A stretch of 64,000 nt of DNA from Brevibacillus centrosporus. Its GTDB lineage: Bacteria; Bacillota; Bacilli; Brevibacillales; Brevibacillaceae. The position numbers and the translations under genes are program-made. The notes below the pieces were generated by a model that was given only the letters and a program-made list of their open reading frames with translations, ran no database searches and was not told the origin of the DNA. The stretch is from NCBI RefSeq assembly GCF_003710815.1, contig NZ_RHHP01000005.1, positions 59,781 through 123,780 of the forward strand, read 5' to 3'. Below, in pieces: positions 1-9,124 of this stretch. Position 1 is the stretch's first letter; each line of letters begins with the position of its first letter.

Positions 1-402
1 CTCATTCTGTGTACGGATTGGTGTCCAGATGTCATCTGGAACGTGCCAGTGTTATTTCGAGTAATGGAACAGGCACGAATGACGACAGAAGTCTTGATAA
101 TGGAAGATCACTTGGAGACGATGGACCAATTTCTTACGGATGGTGGCCGGGCTCAGCCGATCGCAGTTTTTTTAAAGAGAAGTGGAGAGGTACTAGGCAG
201 ATGGGGGGCTCGTCCAGCTTATATTCAAGCAGTGATGGATCACTTTAAAGCCACACATCCCGATAAACAAGATCCGAAATACCAAGAAAGCCTGAATCAG
301 ACCTATAGGGAAATCGGGAAGCTTTACCGAGATGGAAACGAGTATCAGCGAGTGATGCTCCAAGAGCTAAGAGAGCTGATTCTTGGATGGGGTCTTCACT
401 AG
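1..402 (+). CDS. Thioredoxin-like family protein, 5' end cut by window edge
   Basis: The reading frame is open from base 1, so only the last 133 residues are visible. The fragment opens with a C-T-D-W-C-P-D stretch, resembling the redox-active turn of the thioredoxin-like family in which Trp-Cys-x-Asp replaces the classical Cys-Gly-Pro-Cys; a single Cys after the Trp is visible. Further on come a short hydrophobic strand (PIAVFL), a glycine-containing turn (GEVLGRWG) and a charged helical tail. It is probably a small cytosolic redox or bacillithiol-type protein, but its substrate cannot be read from the sequence. A GTG at 43 would give a shorter protein, but that would discard the thioredoxin motif, so the gene most likely starts outside the window. 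Confidence 0.75.
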   Translation, partial: LILCTDWCPDVIWNVPVLFRVMEQARMTTEVLIMEDHLETMDQFLTDGGRAQPIAVFLKRSGEVLGRWGARPAYIQAVMDHFKATHPDKQDPKYQESLNQTYREIGKLYRDGNEYQRVMLQELRELILGWGLH

Positions 403-421
403 GCGGAGATAAACAAACAAA

Positions 422-462
422 ACAGTGGCAGTCTAGGATTTTGCGTCCATGACTGCCACTGT
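422..462. terminator. Inverted repeat between convergent genes, probable terminator
   Basis: A perfect 12-bp stem (422-433 with 451-462) encloses a 17-nt loop. On the minus strand it is followed by a T-rich run, so it most likely ends the dppA transcript; it may also serve the thioredoxin-like gene. Confidence 0.6.
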
Positions 463-481
463 CTTATTGTGAGAAAGCCTT

Positions 482-1309
482 TTAGAAAAACTCAGCTCCC
501 CCAGCGAGATTGAGCATGGAACGCATCGTTTTGTACAGGTCATGTGCGTCCTTCACGGTGTAATACAGGGTGTTGGTTTCGGTCTCATAGCGGGTACCTG
601 GCGTGATCGCAGCCATTTCTGCTTGTCCGGCATGGGAAAACTCCACAGCCATCTCTACAGGCTCGCCAAATTCAAGCGGCGCGATGCTGCCGATCTGGGA
701 GAGTGCCAGCATCGTTTTTGTTTTGAGCTCAGCCGTTGCAGCCTCGCGGGACAGACAGAGTGCAGCGGTACGTGATACGGCTTTCTTGACGACGGCTGTT
801 GAGATGCCAGGGATCAGGGCCTTGGCTTCTTCTGCGATTAGCTCATCGCCGGATACCATGACGACCGGTACTTTAAACATTCCAGCGTAAATGGCATTAA
901 AGCCGAATTCGCCCACGACACGCCCGTTGATATACAGGTTGCGGATGACACCGGACATCGTGTGGCTTAGTACACCAGGTACGCCCTGACGTGTGTGGTA
1001 GCCAACAAACAGGGCGGCGTCGAAGCTTTCATCCAGTTCTTGCATCATGGAGTAATTGCGAGGGGAGCCAGCCAGAAGCTTTACTTTTGGATGCAAGGAC
1101 TCCCACAAAATATTGTTCATCGTGTTGTGGCTGTCAGCAACGACGATCTCTGTCGCGCCCGCATCAAAAGCGGCTTCAATCACTGCATTGGCGTCGTCTG
1201 TCATAAACTTGCGGCCGCGCTGGTAGTTGACACCCGCATCAGGATTGATATAGCTGTTATCGACGATGCCTGAGATCCCTTCCATGTCAACTGATAGAAA
1301 TAGTTTCAT
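482..1309 (-). CDS. dppA: D-aminopeptidase DppA, M55 family
   Basis: Zinc-dependent peptidase that removes N-terminal D-amino acids from short peptides, probably in recycling of D-Ala-D-Ala. The 275-residue length fits the family (about 274). Zinc ligands known for the family are visible: Asp8 and Glu10 in DMEGISG, His61 in ADSHN, His105 in GYHTRQG and Glu134 in GEFGFN; His116 sits at the catalytic position. The start was placed at the ATG at 1309 because the protein then begins MKLFLSVDMEG and an upstream GAGAGG lies 11 nt away; a start at 1339 would add ten unconserved residues. In Bacillus the gene heads a dipeptide transport operon; here it stands alone. Cytosolic. Confidence 0.93.
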   Translation of the reverse strand: MKLFLSVDMEGISGIVDNSYINPDAGVNYQRGRKFMTDDANAVIEAAFDAGATEIVVADSHNTMNNILWESLHPKVKLLAGSPRNYSMMQELDESFDAALFVGYHTRQGVPGVLSHTMSGVIRNLYINGRVVGEFGFNAIYAGMFKVPVVMVSGDELIAEEAKALIPGISTAVVKKAVSRTAALCLSREAATAELKTKTMLALSQIGSIAPLEFGEPVEMAVEFSHAGQAEMAAITPGTRYETETNTLYYTVKDAHDLYKTMRSMLNLAGGAEFF

Positions 1310-1407
1310 CCGTTGTTCATCCTCTCGGGTATGTTTCAAAAAATTGCCTCAGTTCTATGAAACCAGATTGTTCGACAACAGGCAACTACGAAAAACCTTA
1401 CGCAAAG

Positions 1408-1450
1408 AAAAAGCACGACGGCGTTTGAAAGACGACACGTCGTGCTTTTT
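1408..1450. terminator. Bidirectional intrinsic terminator
   Basis: A 13-bp stem (1408-1420 with 1438-1450) is flanked by A-rich and T-rich arms. It overlaps the stop codon of the minus-strand glycosyltransferase and lies upstream of dppA, so it separates the two minus-strand genes. Confidence 0.8.
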
Positions 1451-2582
1451 AGTGGAGCATTTTCCGGTAGAGACTCACGATCTGCTCCGTCATTTTTTCG
1501 ATCGTAAAGGAGCGTTCGACCCGCGATAAAGCCCGCTGGACCATCGCATCTGACAGCTCTGGCGAGTTCAGCAGCTTTTCCATGGCGCCTGACAAGGCAG
1601 ATGGATCTCCAGGCTCGACGACCAACCCGGTGTCCTCGTGGAAGACAAATTCTTTTACTCCGCCGACATTGCTGGCAATGACAGGAACCTCCGAGGCCAT
1701 CGCTTCGATGATGGTGTAGCCGAGACCTTCGTAAAACGAGGAGTGTACGAAGGCATCACAAGCGTGCAGGCATGCAGGAATGTCTTGGCGAAAGCCGGCA
1801 AAGCGGACGCGTGCTTCCAGACCGAGCTTGCGTACCTGCGCTTCCAGGCCCTCCCGTTCAGGACCGTCTCCTACGAGCACGAGGTAGGGACTGCTGGCGG
1901 TATTGGCCGCAAACTTGGAAAAGGCATCGACGAGGACAGGCAGTCCTTTCACCGGGACGAAGCGTGCGACTGTGGCAAAGACAAAAGCATCCTGGGGAAG
2001 CTCCCACTCCGTTCGCAAACGAGTACGATCCTCTTCGCGCAACTGATGTTGGCGATAGGGAGACAAATCCATTCCATTGTAGATGACGCTGATATCACGA
2101 GAAGCGACGCCCTGCTCGCGCAAGATGCTCGCCAAAGCTTCGCTGATCGCGATGTAGTGCTGATTCCACTGCCGGGTACTCCGCTCCATCAGATTGACGA
2201 TCGCATAGGCGAGAGGGCTGGAATAATCGTAGCGCAGCGAGCTGTGGACGGTCGTCAGCATCGGGACTCTCAGTCCGCGGGCGGCCAGTCTGGAAAAGAA
2301 GTTCGCTTTGACACCATGTGTATGTATGATTGCTGGTTGAAAGGCGTGGAACGTATTCCGCAAAGCCCGGAGCAGTCGTAAGTCAAAGCGCCCGAACTGA
2401 TTCAGCGTAAAGACAGTGATCCCCGCTTGTCTCAGCTTGCTGGCAAAGAGGGAGTCATAAAAGCAAACGACTGCTACCTCCACTTCCTCGACGGAAAACG
2501 TGGAGACCAGATTTAGGATATGCTGTTCCGCTCCGCCAAACTCCCCCCCGCCAATCACGTGGAGGACTCGTAATTTGCTCAT
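1449..2582 (-). CDS. Glycosyltransferase family 4
   Basis: GT-B fold glycosyltransferase of 377 residues that transfers a sugar from a nucleotide-sugar donor. The N-terminal domain starts with the acceptor-side motif GGGEFGGAEQHILNL, and a HTHG motif lies near residue 90. The C-terminal donor domain carries the EX7E pair in E-G-L-G-Y-T-I-I-E followed by ASEVPVIASNVGG, the usual nucleotide-sugar site of GT4 enzymes. No signal peptide or membrane segment is seen, so it works at the cytosolic face of the membrane. It is divergent from the next glycosyltransferase and is probably part of the envelope polysaccharide set. Donor and acceptor cannot be deduced. Confidence 0.9.
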   Translation of the reverse strand: MSKLRVLHVIGGGEFGGAEQHILNLVSTFSVEEVEVAVVCFYDSLFASKLRQAGITVFTLNQFGRFDLRLLRALRNTFHAFQPAIIHTHGVKANFFSRLAARGLRVPMLTTVHSSLRYDYSSPLAYAIVNLMERSTRQWNQHYIAISEALASILREQGVASRDISVIYNGMDLSPYRQHQLREEDRTRLRTEWELPQDAFVFATVARFVPVKGLPVLVDAFSKFAANTASSPYLVLVGDGPEREGLEAQVRKLGLEARVRFAGFRQDIPACLHACDAFVHSSFYEGLGYTIIEAMASEVPVIASNVGGVKEFVFHEDTGLVVEPGDPSALSGAMEKLLNSPELSDAMVQRALSRVERSFTIEKMTEQIVSLYRKMLH

Positions 2583-2709
2583 CTAAATTCACCCGAATCG
2601 TAATAAAAAGCCATTTTCACTATAGCAGATGCCTGATAGATTCGCAATAAGCCAGGACTTATGGTATCGTGTATTCAGGAAAATGAAAAGGACAAGGACG
2701 GTTACAGAA

Positions 2710-4059
2710 ATGAATAAGCGCAACGTGTTGATCATCTGCTACATCTTTCCTCCCATCGGAGGTGGTGGTGTGCCAAGACCTCTGAAAATGGCCAAATATT
2801 TGGGGGAGTTTGGCTGGAGAGTTCATGTGCTGACAGTGGAGCCTGCCTATCATGCCACGCTGGATCCATCTCTTTTAGCACAGCTTCCAGCTGAAGTGAC
2901 CATTCATCGGGCAAAGGAGTGGAAGCTGCTGCCAAATCGGGGAGCAGCGGCAGTACCAGCGAAGCCGGCTTCAGAAGGAGTACCAGTGTCGAAGCCTTCT
3001 GCCAAGGCCGCGCTGAAAAAACAGGTGATCAACGTTCTGAAGAAAGCCAAGCCGTACTTGCTGATTCCGGACGATCAAATATTGTGGCTGCCGAACGCTG
3101 TGAAGCTTGGGCGCGAAATCATGAAGCGTGAGAAGATCGACGTGATTTTCTCCACATCGGGACCTGTTACGAACCACTTGGTCGCCCGCAACCTGGCGCG
3201 ACAGTTTGATTGCAAATGGGTAGCCGATTTCCGAGATCCGTGGACTCAAAACATGCACACATCGGGGATCGCATGGCGCGAGCAGATGGAAGAGCGGATG
3301 GAAGCCGATGTCATGCTGGAAGCGGATGCGATCACGACGGTGACAGCGACGTTTGCGAAAAATTTTCAAGACAAGCATCAGGAGCGCATCAAGCGCCTTG
3401 AGCTCATTTACAACGGATTTGATCAGGCTGACTTCGAAGGCCTTGCGCCGAGCCATGAAGCACCAGGCAAATTCCACGCCGTATACGCTGGAATTCTGTA
3501 TCAAAAACGCAATCCACGGCTGCTGTTGCAAGCCATTCGCGAGCTGATTGACGCAGGAGAAGTCGATCAAAATGACCTGCTGCTCAGCTTTGCAGGTGTG
3601 TTTGACTATCCGGGCTATTCCGAAAATCGCGACTGCGTAGAGAAGCTAAACTTGGGAAGCATTGTCCGTGTATTGGGCAACCTGCCGCACAAGGATGCCC
3701 TCGGATTGATGAAAGGAGCAGACGCCCTGCTGCTGATTGGCGATGTTTCTGCTGACGCAGGTGCGTACATCCCGGGTAAGCTCTATGAGTACATGGGGAT
3801 CGGAAATCCGATTCTCGCTCTGAACAAGGCTGGGGAAGCGACAGAAATCATTGAGAAGTTCCAATTGGGCCAGGTTGCAGACCCTGAGGAAAAGGATGCG
3901 ATCAAAGAGGCTTACCTGCAGCTGTACAAGGATTGGAAAGCTCAGGGGATTCGGAGCCAGGCGGAGCGCGGAGCCGACTTCGCAAGCAGAGTCAAGCCGT
4001 ACGAACGCCGCGAGCAGGCGAGACAGCTGGCTGAGCTCATGACGGATCTGGTGGAGTAG
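2710..4059 (+). CDS. Glycosyltransferase family 4 (second copy, unrelated sequence)
   Basis: A GT-B glycosyltransferase of about 449 residues. The N-terminus reads NVLIICYIFPPIGGGGVPRP, typical of GT4 enzymes acting on capsule or exopolysaccharide. A lysine/alanine-rich linker lies near residues 85-115. The donor-binding half contains Y-I-P-G-K-L-Y-E-Y-M-G-I-G-N-P, with the Glu of the usual donor site. The start is uncertain: ATG at 2710 gives the clean GT4 N-terminus, while an in-frame ATG at 2683 has a CAGGA just upstream. Divergent from the other GT4 gene across about 130 bp, so the two may share a control region. The specificity is unknown. Confidence 0.88.
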   Translation: MNKRNVLIICYIFPPIGGGGVPRPLKMAKYLGEFGWRVHVLTVEPAYHATLDPSLLAQLPAEVTIHRAKEWKLLPNRGAAAVPAKPASEGVPVSKPSAKAALKKQVINVLKKAKPYLLIPDDQILWLPNAVKLGREIMKREKIDVIFSTSGPVTNHLVARNLARQFDCKWVADFRDPWTQNMHTSGIAWREQMEERMEADVMLEADAITTVTATFAKNFQDKHQERIKRLELIYNGFDQADFEGLAPSHEAPGKFHAVYAGILYQKRNPRLLLQAIRELIDAGEVDQNDLLLSFAGVFDYPGYSENRDCVEKLNLGSIVRVLGNLPHKDALGLMKGADALLLIGDVSADAGAYIPGKLYEYMGIGNPILALNKAGEATEIIEKFQLGQVADPEEKDAIKEAYLQLYKDWKAQGIRSQAERGADFASRVKPYERREQARQLAELMTDLVE

Positions 4060-4076
4060 AAAGAGGAAATCACATA

Positions 4077-4104
4077 CCCCGTAGCCACAGGTTACGGGGA
4101 TTTT
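4077..4104 (+). terminator. Intrinsic terminator after GT4 gene
   Basis: A 10-bp GC-rich stem (4077-4086 with 4090-4099, one G-T pair) with a 3-nt loop is followed by ATTTT. It lies between the glycosyltransferase and the MFS gene, so the MFS gene probably has its own promoter or relies on read-through. Confidence 0.7.
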
Positions 4105-4128
4105 CGTCGGAAATGGAGACTGAATACA

Positions 4129-5283
4129 GTGAAGCTGGGCATTCAAAGCTTGCGCGCTTATAACTTTTTTTATTTTTCTCTTCTGTCCATCTTCATCTCA
4201 TTTGTGCCCGTGTACTTGACGTTCCGCGGCGTTACCCCAGGGGAAATCGGGATGATGGTTGGCTTTGGCTCGTTCATCGGCATTCTCTCCCAGCCCTTCT
4301 GGGGGTTGGTGAGTGACAAGTACAAGACAATCAAGCGCATTATCCTCCTCACACTGGGAGCATCCATACTGGTAGGCATGACGTTGTTTACCACGAACCA
4401 TTTTTCCCTTTTGTTTCTGTTAGTTGGCGCGATGTACTTCTTCCTGCTGCCTACGGACCCGTTGACGGAAAGCCTCAATTACCGAGTGGCGCAGCAGCAT
4501 CAGATCAGCTTCGGATCGATTCGGACGTTCGGCGCGATCGGATATGCCACAGCGTCCTTGATCATCGGGTGGACGGTGGATCAGCTGGGGATGGATCGTC
4601 TTAGCTGGCTCTTTTTGGGCTATGGACTGCTCGCGTTTGTGTTTGCGCTTGTCGTCTCTGATGCACCCTCCAGTAGCAAGAAGCTGTCCAGGCAGGAGCT
4701 CAAGCAATTTTTCTTCTATCCCAAGACCCTGCAATTCTTTTTGCTGGTGCTGATCGCGGCGACACCGCATCGCACCAATGACAGCTTTCTCGGCGTTTTC
4801 GTCCAAAGTCTCGGCGGGAGCACGGGCGATGTGGGACAGGCGTGGTTTTTTGCGGCCATCAGCGAGGTGCTATTTTTCGCCCTCAGTGCACGTATCCTGC
4901 AAAAGTGGAGCGAGATCAAGCTGATTACGTGGGCAACCGCTTTGTACACGATCCGTTACGCTTTGTGTGCGATGGCGCCGTCTGCCGAGTGGGTCGTGTA
5001 TTTGCAGCTGACCCAAGGCGTAACCTTTGTCATCTTCTATACGGCGACCATTCAGTACTTGTATCGGATCATTCCTGAGGAGTGGAAAGCAACCGGACAA
5101 ACGATACTGGCTGTCCTATTCTTCGGAATCTCCGGCATTATCGGATCGATCGCTGGGGGATGGGTGTTTCAGCAATGGGGAGGAGCGGCCTTGTACATGG
5201 TCATGGGTGTCCTCTCGCTTGTTGCCTGTGGGTATAGCTTGACACTCTGGCGGTCACAGCACACAGAAGAAGTCCAATCGTAA
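4129..5283 (+). CDS. MFS transporter, MFS_1-like (phenylpropionate/nucleoside permease type)
   Basis: An integral membrane carrier of 384 residues with about 12 hydrophobic segments. The N-terminus (MKLGIQSLRAYNFFYFSLLSI) and the signature GLVSDKYKTIKRI between TM2 and TM3 fit the MFS_1-like group that includes HcaT and YwbF type permeases. The GTG start at 4129 is preceded by GGAAATGGAGA. The gene stands alone between two terminators. The substrate cannot be told; the surroundings would allow a sugar or cell-wall metabolite, but that is inference only. Confidence 0.85.
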   Translation: MKLGIQSLRAYNFFYFSLLSIFISFVPVYLTFRGVTPGEIGMMVGFGSFIGILSQPFWGLVSDKYKTIKRIILLTLGASILVGMTLFTTNHFSLLFLLVGAMYFFLLPTDPLTESLNYRVAQQHQISFGSIRTFGAIGYATASLIIGWTVDQLGMDRLSWLFLGYGLLAFVFALVVSDAPSSSKKLSRQELKQFFFYPKTLQFFLLVLIAATPHRTNDSFLGVFVQSLGGSTGDVGQAWFFAAISEVLFFALSARILQKWSEIKLITWATALYTIRYALCAMAPSAEWVVYLQLTQGVTFVIFYTATIQYLYRIIPEEWKATGQTILAVLFFGISGIIGSIAGGWVFQQWGGAALYMVMGVLSLVACGYSLTLWRSQHTEEVQS

Positions 5284-5288
5284 GCAAA

Positions 5289-5326
5289 AAAAAGAGCTGA
5301 TCGCCTTTGCCGCGTCAGCTCTTTTT
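5289..5326. terminator. Bidirectional intrinsic terminator
   Basis: A 12-bp stem (5289-5300 with 5315-5326) with an A-tract on the left arm and a T-tract on the right ends both the MFS gene and the convergent minus-strand lipoprotein operon. Confidence 0.85.
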
Positions 5327-5348
5327 GCATCTCATGTTGCAGACTAGA

Positions 5349-6164
5349 TTAGTAAAGCAGGTACTTTTCGACTTCCGACGGATCCTTGATATGAATACCC
5401 GGATCGTTGTATTTGTAGAGCTGGAACAGCACCTGTTGATCCATTGTCCCGGCTTCCGGCAGCGGGAGGATGATCCATGTTTCGTACTGGTGAATCAGAC
5501 GGTCGTCCTTGCCGATCCAGAACGTTGTTTTGATCGTGGATTCATTCAAAATGTAGTCCAGATCAGGTCGATTGCCCAGCTTCTGCTTCAGCGGATCCAG
5601 AAGAGCGCTTTGGCTGGTTTTCAGCCAATCGGCACCCGTCATTTTGAGCTGGAAAGGAACGCATACGGTTCCGTATACTTTATCATCTGGCAGCTGAACG
5701 GCTTTGTCCATGAAAGGCAGCCAGTCGTCAAAGCCAGCCAATACGTCAAACGCAAGTGGATCTTCATTTGCCGTCAGCCAGTAATCGTTGGCGCGGATGT
5801 AGCGCTTGTCGTCGATGCGGTAGTACTGGTATGGCTGTGCCGCGATGCGGGCATCTACGTTGTAGCCTTTGCCGTTGACGACGGCTCCGTTGAACATGCT
5901 GGTCGTGGAACGGGAGAGGATCATGTTTTTTACATGTCCTTTATACCAGTAGGATTGAGCTTCCGGGTCTGTTTTCGCTTTTTCCAAAGCGGTTTTCAGC
6001 CAGTCCGCTCCGGATTCCGTCTGCGCCGTTGTCGTCTGCTCCGGTGTAGTCCCAAAATTGGTGGAAGCGAACGATTTTGGACCAGACTCATAGGTGCAAC
6101 CGCCGAGCAGGGCAGCCGCGCAGATGCCAGCGAGCAATGCCGATGCCTTCGTAAGCTTACGCAT
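5349..6164 (-). CDS. Putative lipoprotein, last gene of a three-gene envelope operon
   Basis: A 271-residue exported protein. The N-terminus has Lys/Arg, a hydrophobic core and the lipobox LLGGC, so Cys23 should be lipidated and the protein anchored on the outer face of the membrane. A Thr/Gln/Ser-rich linker follows. The rest resembles lipoproteins of the LolA/LppX shape (alternating strands with YRIDDKRYIRAND and FWIGKDDRLIH), but I do not recognise a definite family. It overlaps the upstream gene by 8 bp and its AAGGAGGG site lies inside that gene, so translation is probably coupled. Function unknown; the context suggests polysaccharide export or assembly. Confidence 0.8.
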   Translation of the reverse strand: MRKLTKASALLAGICAAALLGGCTYESGPKSFASTNFGTTPEQTTTAQTESGADWLKTALEKAKTDPEAQSYWYKGHVKNMILSRSTTSMFNGAVVNGKGYNVDARIAAQPYQYYRIDDKRYIRANDYWLTANEDPLAFDVLAGFDDWLPFMDKAVQLPDDKVYGTVCVPFQLKMTGADWLKTSQSALLDPLKQKLGNRPDLDYILNESTIKTTFWIGKDDRLIHQYETWIILPLPEAGTMDQQVLFQLYKYNDPGIHIKDPSEVEKYLLY

Positions 6165-7785
6165 GGCGAACCCTCCTTACTACGCCGTAACCCAATAGCC
6201 CGATAAACAGAATAATCGTGAGTGTGAGCACTGGGACGTTGTGTGGTTTGAATACGAGCACGCGATGTGTGTTGTAAATGGTGGCGACGATTTCGTTTTG
6301 CTTGTCGCCATCGACGTCACCGACTTGGACGTTGATCAGCGGCAGGTAAATCCGCCAGTTTTCTTCCAGCCCATCTGGGGTATAGTTGTATCCGCTCAAA
6401 TAGCGGCTGTCTGTCGTACTTACCCAGCTTTTGGCCTTGGCGATAATTTCCGGCTGTCCAGCTCCGACAGAGGCGAAGTTGGAGAAGCGGAAGCTCTTGT
6501 CGTTTTCAGCGCTTGCCCACAAAATCTCCCAGGTGCCATCTGCTTTCGGCTTCAGGATGTAGGACGGCTTTCCTGCGATCAAAAGCTCGTCTACTTTGTC
6601 ATGGTCGATATCTGCCGGGATGAATTCACCCGTAGCCAGCTCCGCTTCTTTACGAGTAAGTGTGTAGGCTTCGGTAAGTGTACCATCTGCTTCTACCTTC
6701 AGGACGCTCAGGTGCTCGCCCATCGTGACCAAGCCTTCGCTGCCATCCGGGAGCATCATGGTTGTCATGAGCTTTGTCGCTTTGGTCGTTCCGCCAAACG
6801 GTTTGCCATCATACGTACCTGTCAGCATGCCGCCCTTGATGTGCAAATCTTTGTATTTGCTGCCCATCTGCCTGCGCAGGTCCATGCTTCCGTCGTTTTC
6901 CTCCAGCTGATTGGCGATGTTGTCCATATCCAGCATGAAAGCGCGATAAGGAGCAGTTCCTACCTGCAGCATAGCTTCCGCGTAAGGCTGGCGCTGTACG
7001 TTTGGCACGAGCTGACCATCTTTCATCGTATAGTACGGAAAGCCAGGGTAGTCTGTAGGCAGCTGTTGCTTCAGAACCGTCATGGTCTCAGCAGGGATCT
7101 GGTCATTTGGCATGCGAACCATTTTGCCATCTCTCCAGGTCAAGACGTACAACGAGACCGGTTCAGGCTGCAGGTGCAGAAGCTTGTCAGCCAGTGCCTT
7201 TTTCTCTTCTTCGGTCTCCGGCTTTTTCGCCGCCTCTTCCGGAAGAGGGAGCTCTTCAGCATTTCCATAAGTAATAATCTCTTGCTTGCCGTCGTGATCC
7301 ACGTCGTACAAAGCCATCGGGAAGTAGTCAACCCATTGACCGTTGTAGAGGCGATCGGATTCGTATTTCACCGTGAAATGGCTCAGGGCAGCCAGCGTGT
7401 CCCGATTGAAGGTCACATTGGCGAGCAGGGCAACGATCACGAGGGAGCCAACCGCTTTCCAGTTCAGACGTCCATACCATTTGGCGAGGAGCGCGATGAC
7501 GATGATTGCAATGGCTCCGCCTATCAAAAGAGCTGCCGTTGTTTTCACATCGACCCGTGTAAGCGCACGGTCAAGCAGCAAGACAGCGATCGTGAAGGCA
7601 AGAACTTGCCTGCGTTCCTTTGGATGGACCACGTAATAGCAGAAGGCCAGAAGTGGCAGAAACACCAAGAGAGCGATCCACGTCAGGTCGAGAAATGCAG
7701 GTTTGATGAGCAAGTGGTAAATGAGCAGCAGAGCAATGGCGTACAATGCCCAGCCGACCGTAGTTAGAATAGGATTGCGTCGCAT
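6157..7785 (-). CDS. Membrane protein with extracellular VCBS/FG-GAP-like repeats
   Basis: About 542 residues. The N-terminal 150 residues hold roughly five hydrophobic segments; a large extracytoplasmic domain follows, and a last hydrophobic segment ends in VVRRVRHA. The soluble part repeats a D-x-D-x-D-G-K pattern (DVDHDGKQEIITYG, DIDHDKVDELLIAG, DVDGDKQNEIVATI), the calcium-binding loop of FG-GAP/VCBS propeller blades. The ATG at 7785 is preferred over GTG 7797 because AAGGTGG lies 8 nt upstream. It sits between an O-antigen-ligase-like gene and a lipoprotein, overlapping or abutting both. This suggests a surface glycan assembly or sensing complex; no catalytic motif is seen. Confidence 0.8.
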   Translation of the reverse strand: MRRNPILTTVGWALYAIALLLIYHLLIKPAFLDLTWIALLVFLPLLAFCYYVVHPKERRQVLAFTIAVLLLDRALTRVDVKTTAALLIGGAIAIIVIALLAKWYGRLNWKAVGSLVIVALLANVTFNRDTLAALSHFTVKYESDRLYNGQWVDYFPMALYDVDHDGKQEIITYGNAEELPLPEEAAKKPETEEEKKALADKLLHLQPEPVSLYVLTWRDGKMVRMPNDQIPAETMTVLKQQLPTDYPGFPYYTMKDGQLVPNVQRQPYAEAMLQVGTAPYRAFMLDMDNIANQLEENDGSMDLRRQMGSKYKDLHIKGGMLTGTYDGKPFGGTTKATKLMTTMMLPDGSEGLVTMGEHLSVLKVEADGTLTEAYTLTRKEAELATGEFIPADIDHDKVDELLIAGKPSYILKPKADGTWEILWASAENDKSFRFSNFASVGAGQPEIIAKAKSWVSTTDSRYLSGYNYTPDGLEENWRIYLPLINVQVGDVDGDKQNEIVATIYNTHRVLVFKPHNVPVLTLTIILFIGLLGYGVVRRVRHA

Positions 7786-7790
7786 GGGAT

Positions 7791-9053
7791 TCACCACCTT
7801 TTTGTTTGGGTTTGGTCGACGAATAAAGCGCAGAAGAAGCCGCCAAACAGCCAGAAGTAAAGGGCCATGAACGGCACCTCAAAAATGTTTTCCACCAAAT
7901 TGTGCAGGGCGACCGCAAAGAGTCCACCGAATAGTCCCAACAGGGCGAAGAAATACGGCGACTCTGTCAGGCTGCGAATGACTTTAATACTGTAACGAAG
8001 CATTTGCGCGACGAGGCCGATCAGCATGATAATCCCGATCAAGCCAAATTCAGCAAGGCTCTTGAAGAAGTAGCTGTCCGAGTAAATGGTTCCGAAATGA
8101 CGCGAAGCAACCGCTCCGCCGTGATGACCGAGGCCAACGCCAAACAGTGGCTCGACACGCATTTTGTCATAAGCTTCACCCCAGCGACCGAGGCGTCCGC
8201 CTTCCAGACTGGAAGACATATAGTCAGCCGTAAACAGAGTGAAAATCCGGTTTTTGATCGTACCTACGAGTGGGACTGACTCAGGAACAAAGAATAGAGC
8301 CACGACCCCGATGATTCCAGCGAGAACGAGGTAGCCTGCAATGCGCTTGTTCCATATGTAGCAGCATATGAACAGCGAAAACGCTAAAGCAAACCAAGCG
8401 CCGCGAGATCCGGTAAGAAGCAGCGCAAGCAGTGTAGTCAACGTAACGACTGCCCACACAATCTTTTCTTTCCGGGATGGTGCCTTCAGGAAAAGTCCGG
8501 CAGCCACAGGAGCAATCAGAGCCATGTAGCTTCCCAGAACGTTGGGGCTTGTCACAAAGGAAAAAGCGCGAGTCGTGATCGCTTCTCCTTCCTGTACCCA
8601 GGATTCAGGAGTCTGTACACCCAGGACTACCTGCATGACACCGACGAGACCTGCCAAAAATCCGACGAGGGCAAGTCCCTTCATCAGCTTGTCCAGCTGC
8701 TCCATCGACTGCAGCAGGTAAAAGCCCATCAGGAAGGCAATGATGTACTGATAGACCGAACGGAAACCTTCCACGCTCGCATCCCAGTTGGCCATGTCGG
8801 TTACCATCAAGGCGATGCCGAGGACCAGAAAGGCGATCAACAGGTGCTTGATCTTGGGCATCGTCCTTTTGCCCTGAAAATAGGCAACGAACGTAAAGCC
8901 TAAAAGGATCAGGAGCAGACCTTCATCCCAAAAAGACGAAACGACAGGAATCGGTAGAATTTTCCGCAACACATAATCAATGACAGGATAGGCCAAAAGC
9001 AAATACAACCACGTAGTTGATTGGCTTCCCCACTTCAACACGGTTTCTCTCAT
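7791..9053 (-). CDS. O-antigen ligase/polymerase-like membrane protein (Wzy_C)
   Basis: A 420-residue polytopic protein with about 11 hydrophobic segments. The central TGSRGAWFAL motif and the following extracellular loop with the GVGLGHHGG signature fit the Wzy_C/RfaL superfamily, which polymerises or ligates lipid-linked glycans outside the membrane. It is the first gene of the minus-strand operon with the propeller-like membrane protein and the lipoprotein, and has AGGAGG upstream. Wzy polymerase and ligase cannot be separated by sequence alone. The presence of flippases and glycosyltransferases nearby supports a role in secreted polysaccharide or S-layer glycan synthesis. Confidence 0.87.
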   Translation of the reverse strand: MRETVLKWGSQSTTWLYLLLAYPVIDYVLRKILPIPVVSSFWDEGLLLILLGFTFVAYFQGKRTMPKIKHLLIAFLVLGIALMVTDMANWDASVEGFRSVYQYIIAFLMGFYLLQSMEQLDKLMKGLALVGFLAGLVGVMQVVLGVQTPESWVQEGEAITTRAFSFVTSPNVLGSYMALIAPVAAGLFLKAPSRKEKIVWAVVTLTTLLALLLTGSRGAWFALAFSLFICCYIWNKRIAGYLVLAGIIGVVALFFVPESVPLVGTIKNRIFTLFTADYMSSSLEGGRLGRWGEAYDKMRVEPLFGVGLGHHGGAVASRHFGTIYSDSYFFKSLAEFGLIGIIMLIGLVAQMLRYSIKVIRSLTESPYFFALLGLFGGLFAVALHNLVENIFEVPFMALYFWLFGGFFCALFVDQTQTKRW

Positions 9054-9094
9054 TTTGATTGTAGTCCTCCTACACGCTTAGGATTAACCTGTCT

Positions 9095-9124
9095 ATTATA
9101 ATGAATCCATCTATCTCGCCGCAA
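9095..9124 (-). promoter_or_regulatory. SigA-type promoter for the Wzy-like operon
   Basis: Read on the minus strand: TTGCGG (9119-9124), an 18-bp spacer and TATAAT (9095-9100), about 40 bp ahead of the 9053 start codon. The box positions fit a housekeeping promoter. Confidence 0.6.

Noticed and set aside
6241..7767. 508-codon plus-strand ORF
   Set aside because: It is the antisense of the propeller-like membrane protein gene, has no ribosome binding site and reads as low-similarity Cys/His/Arg-rich sequence.
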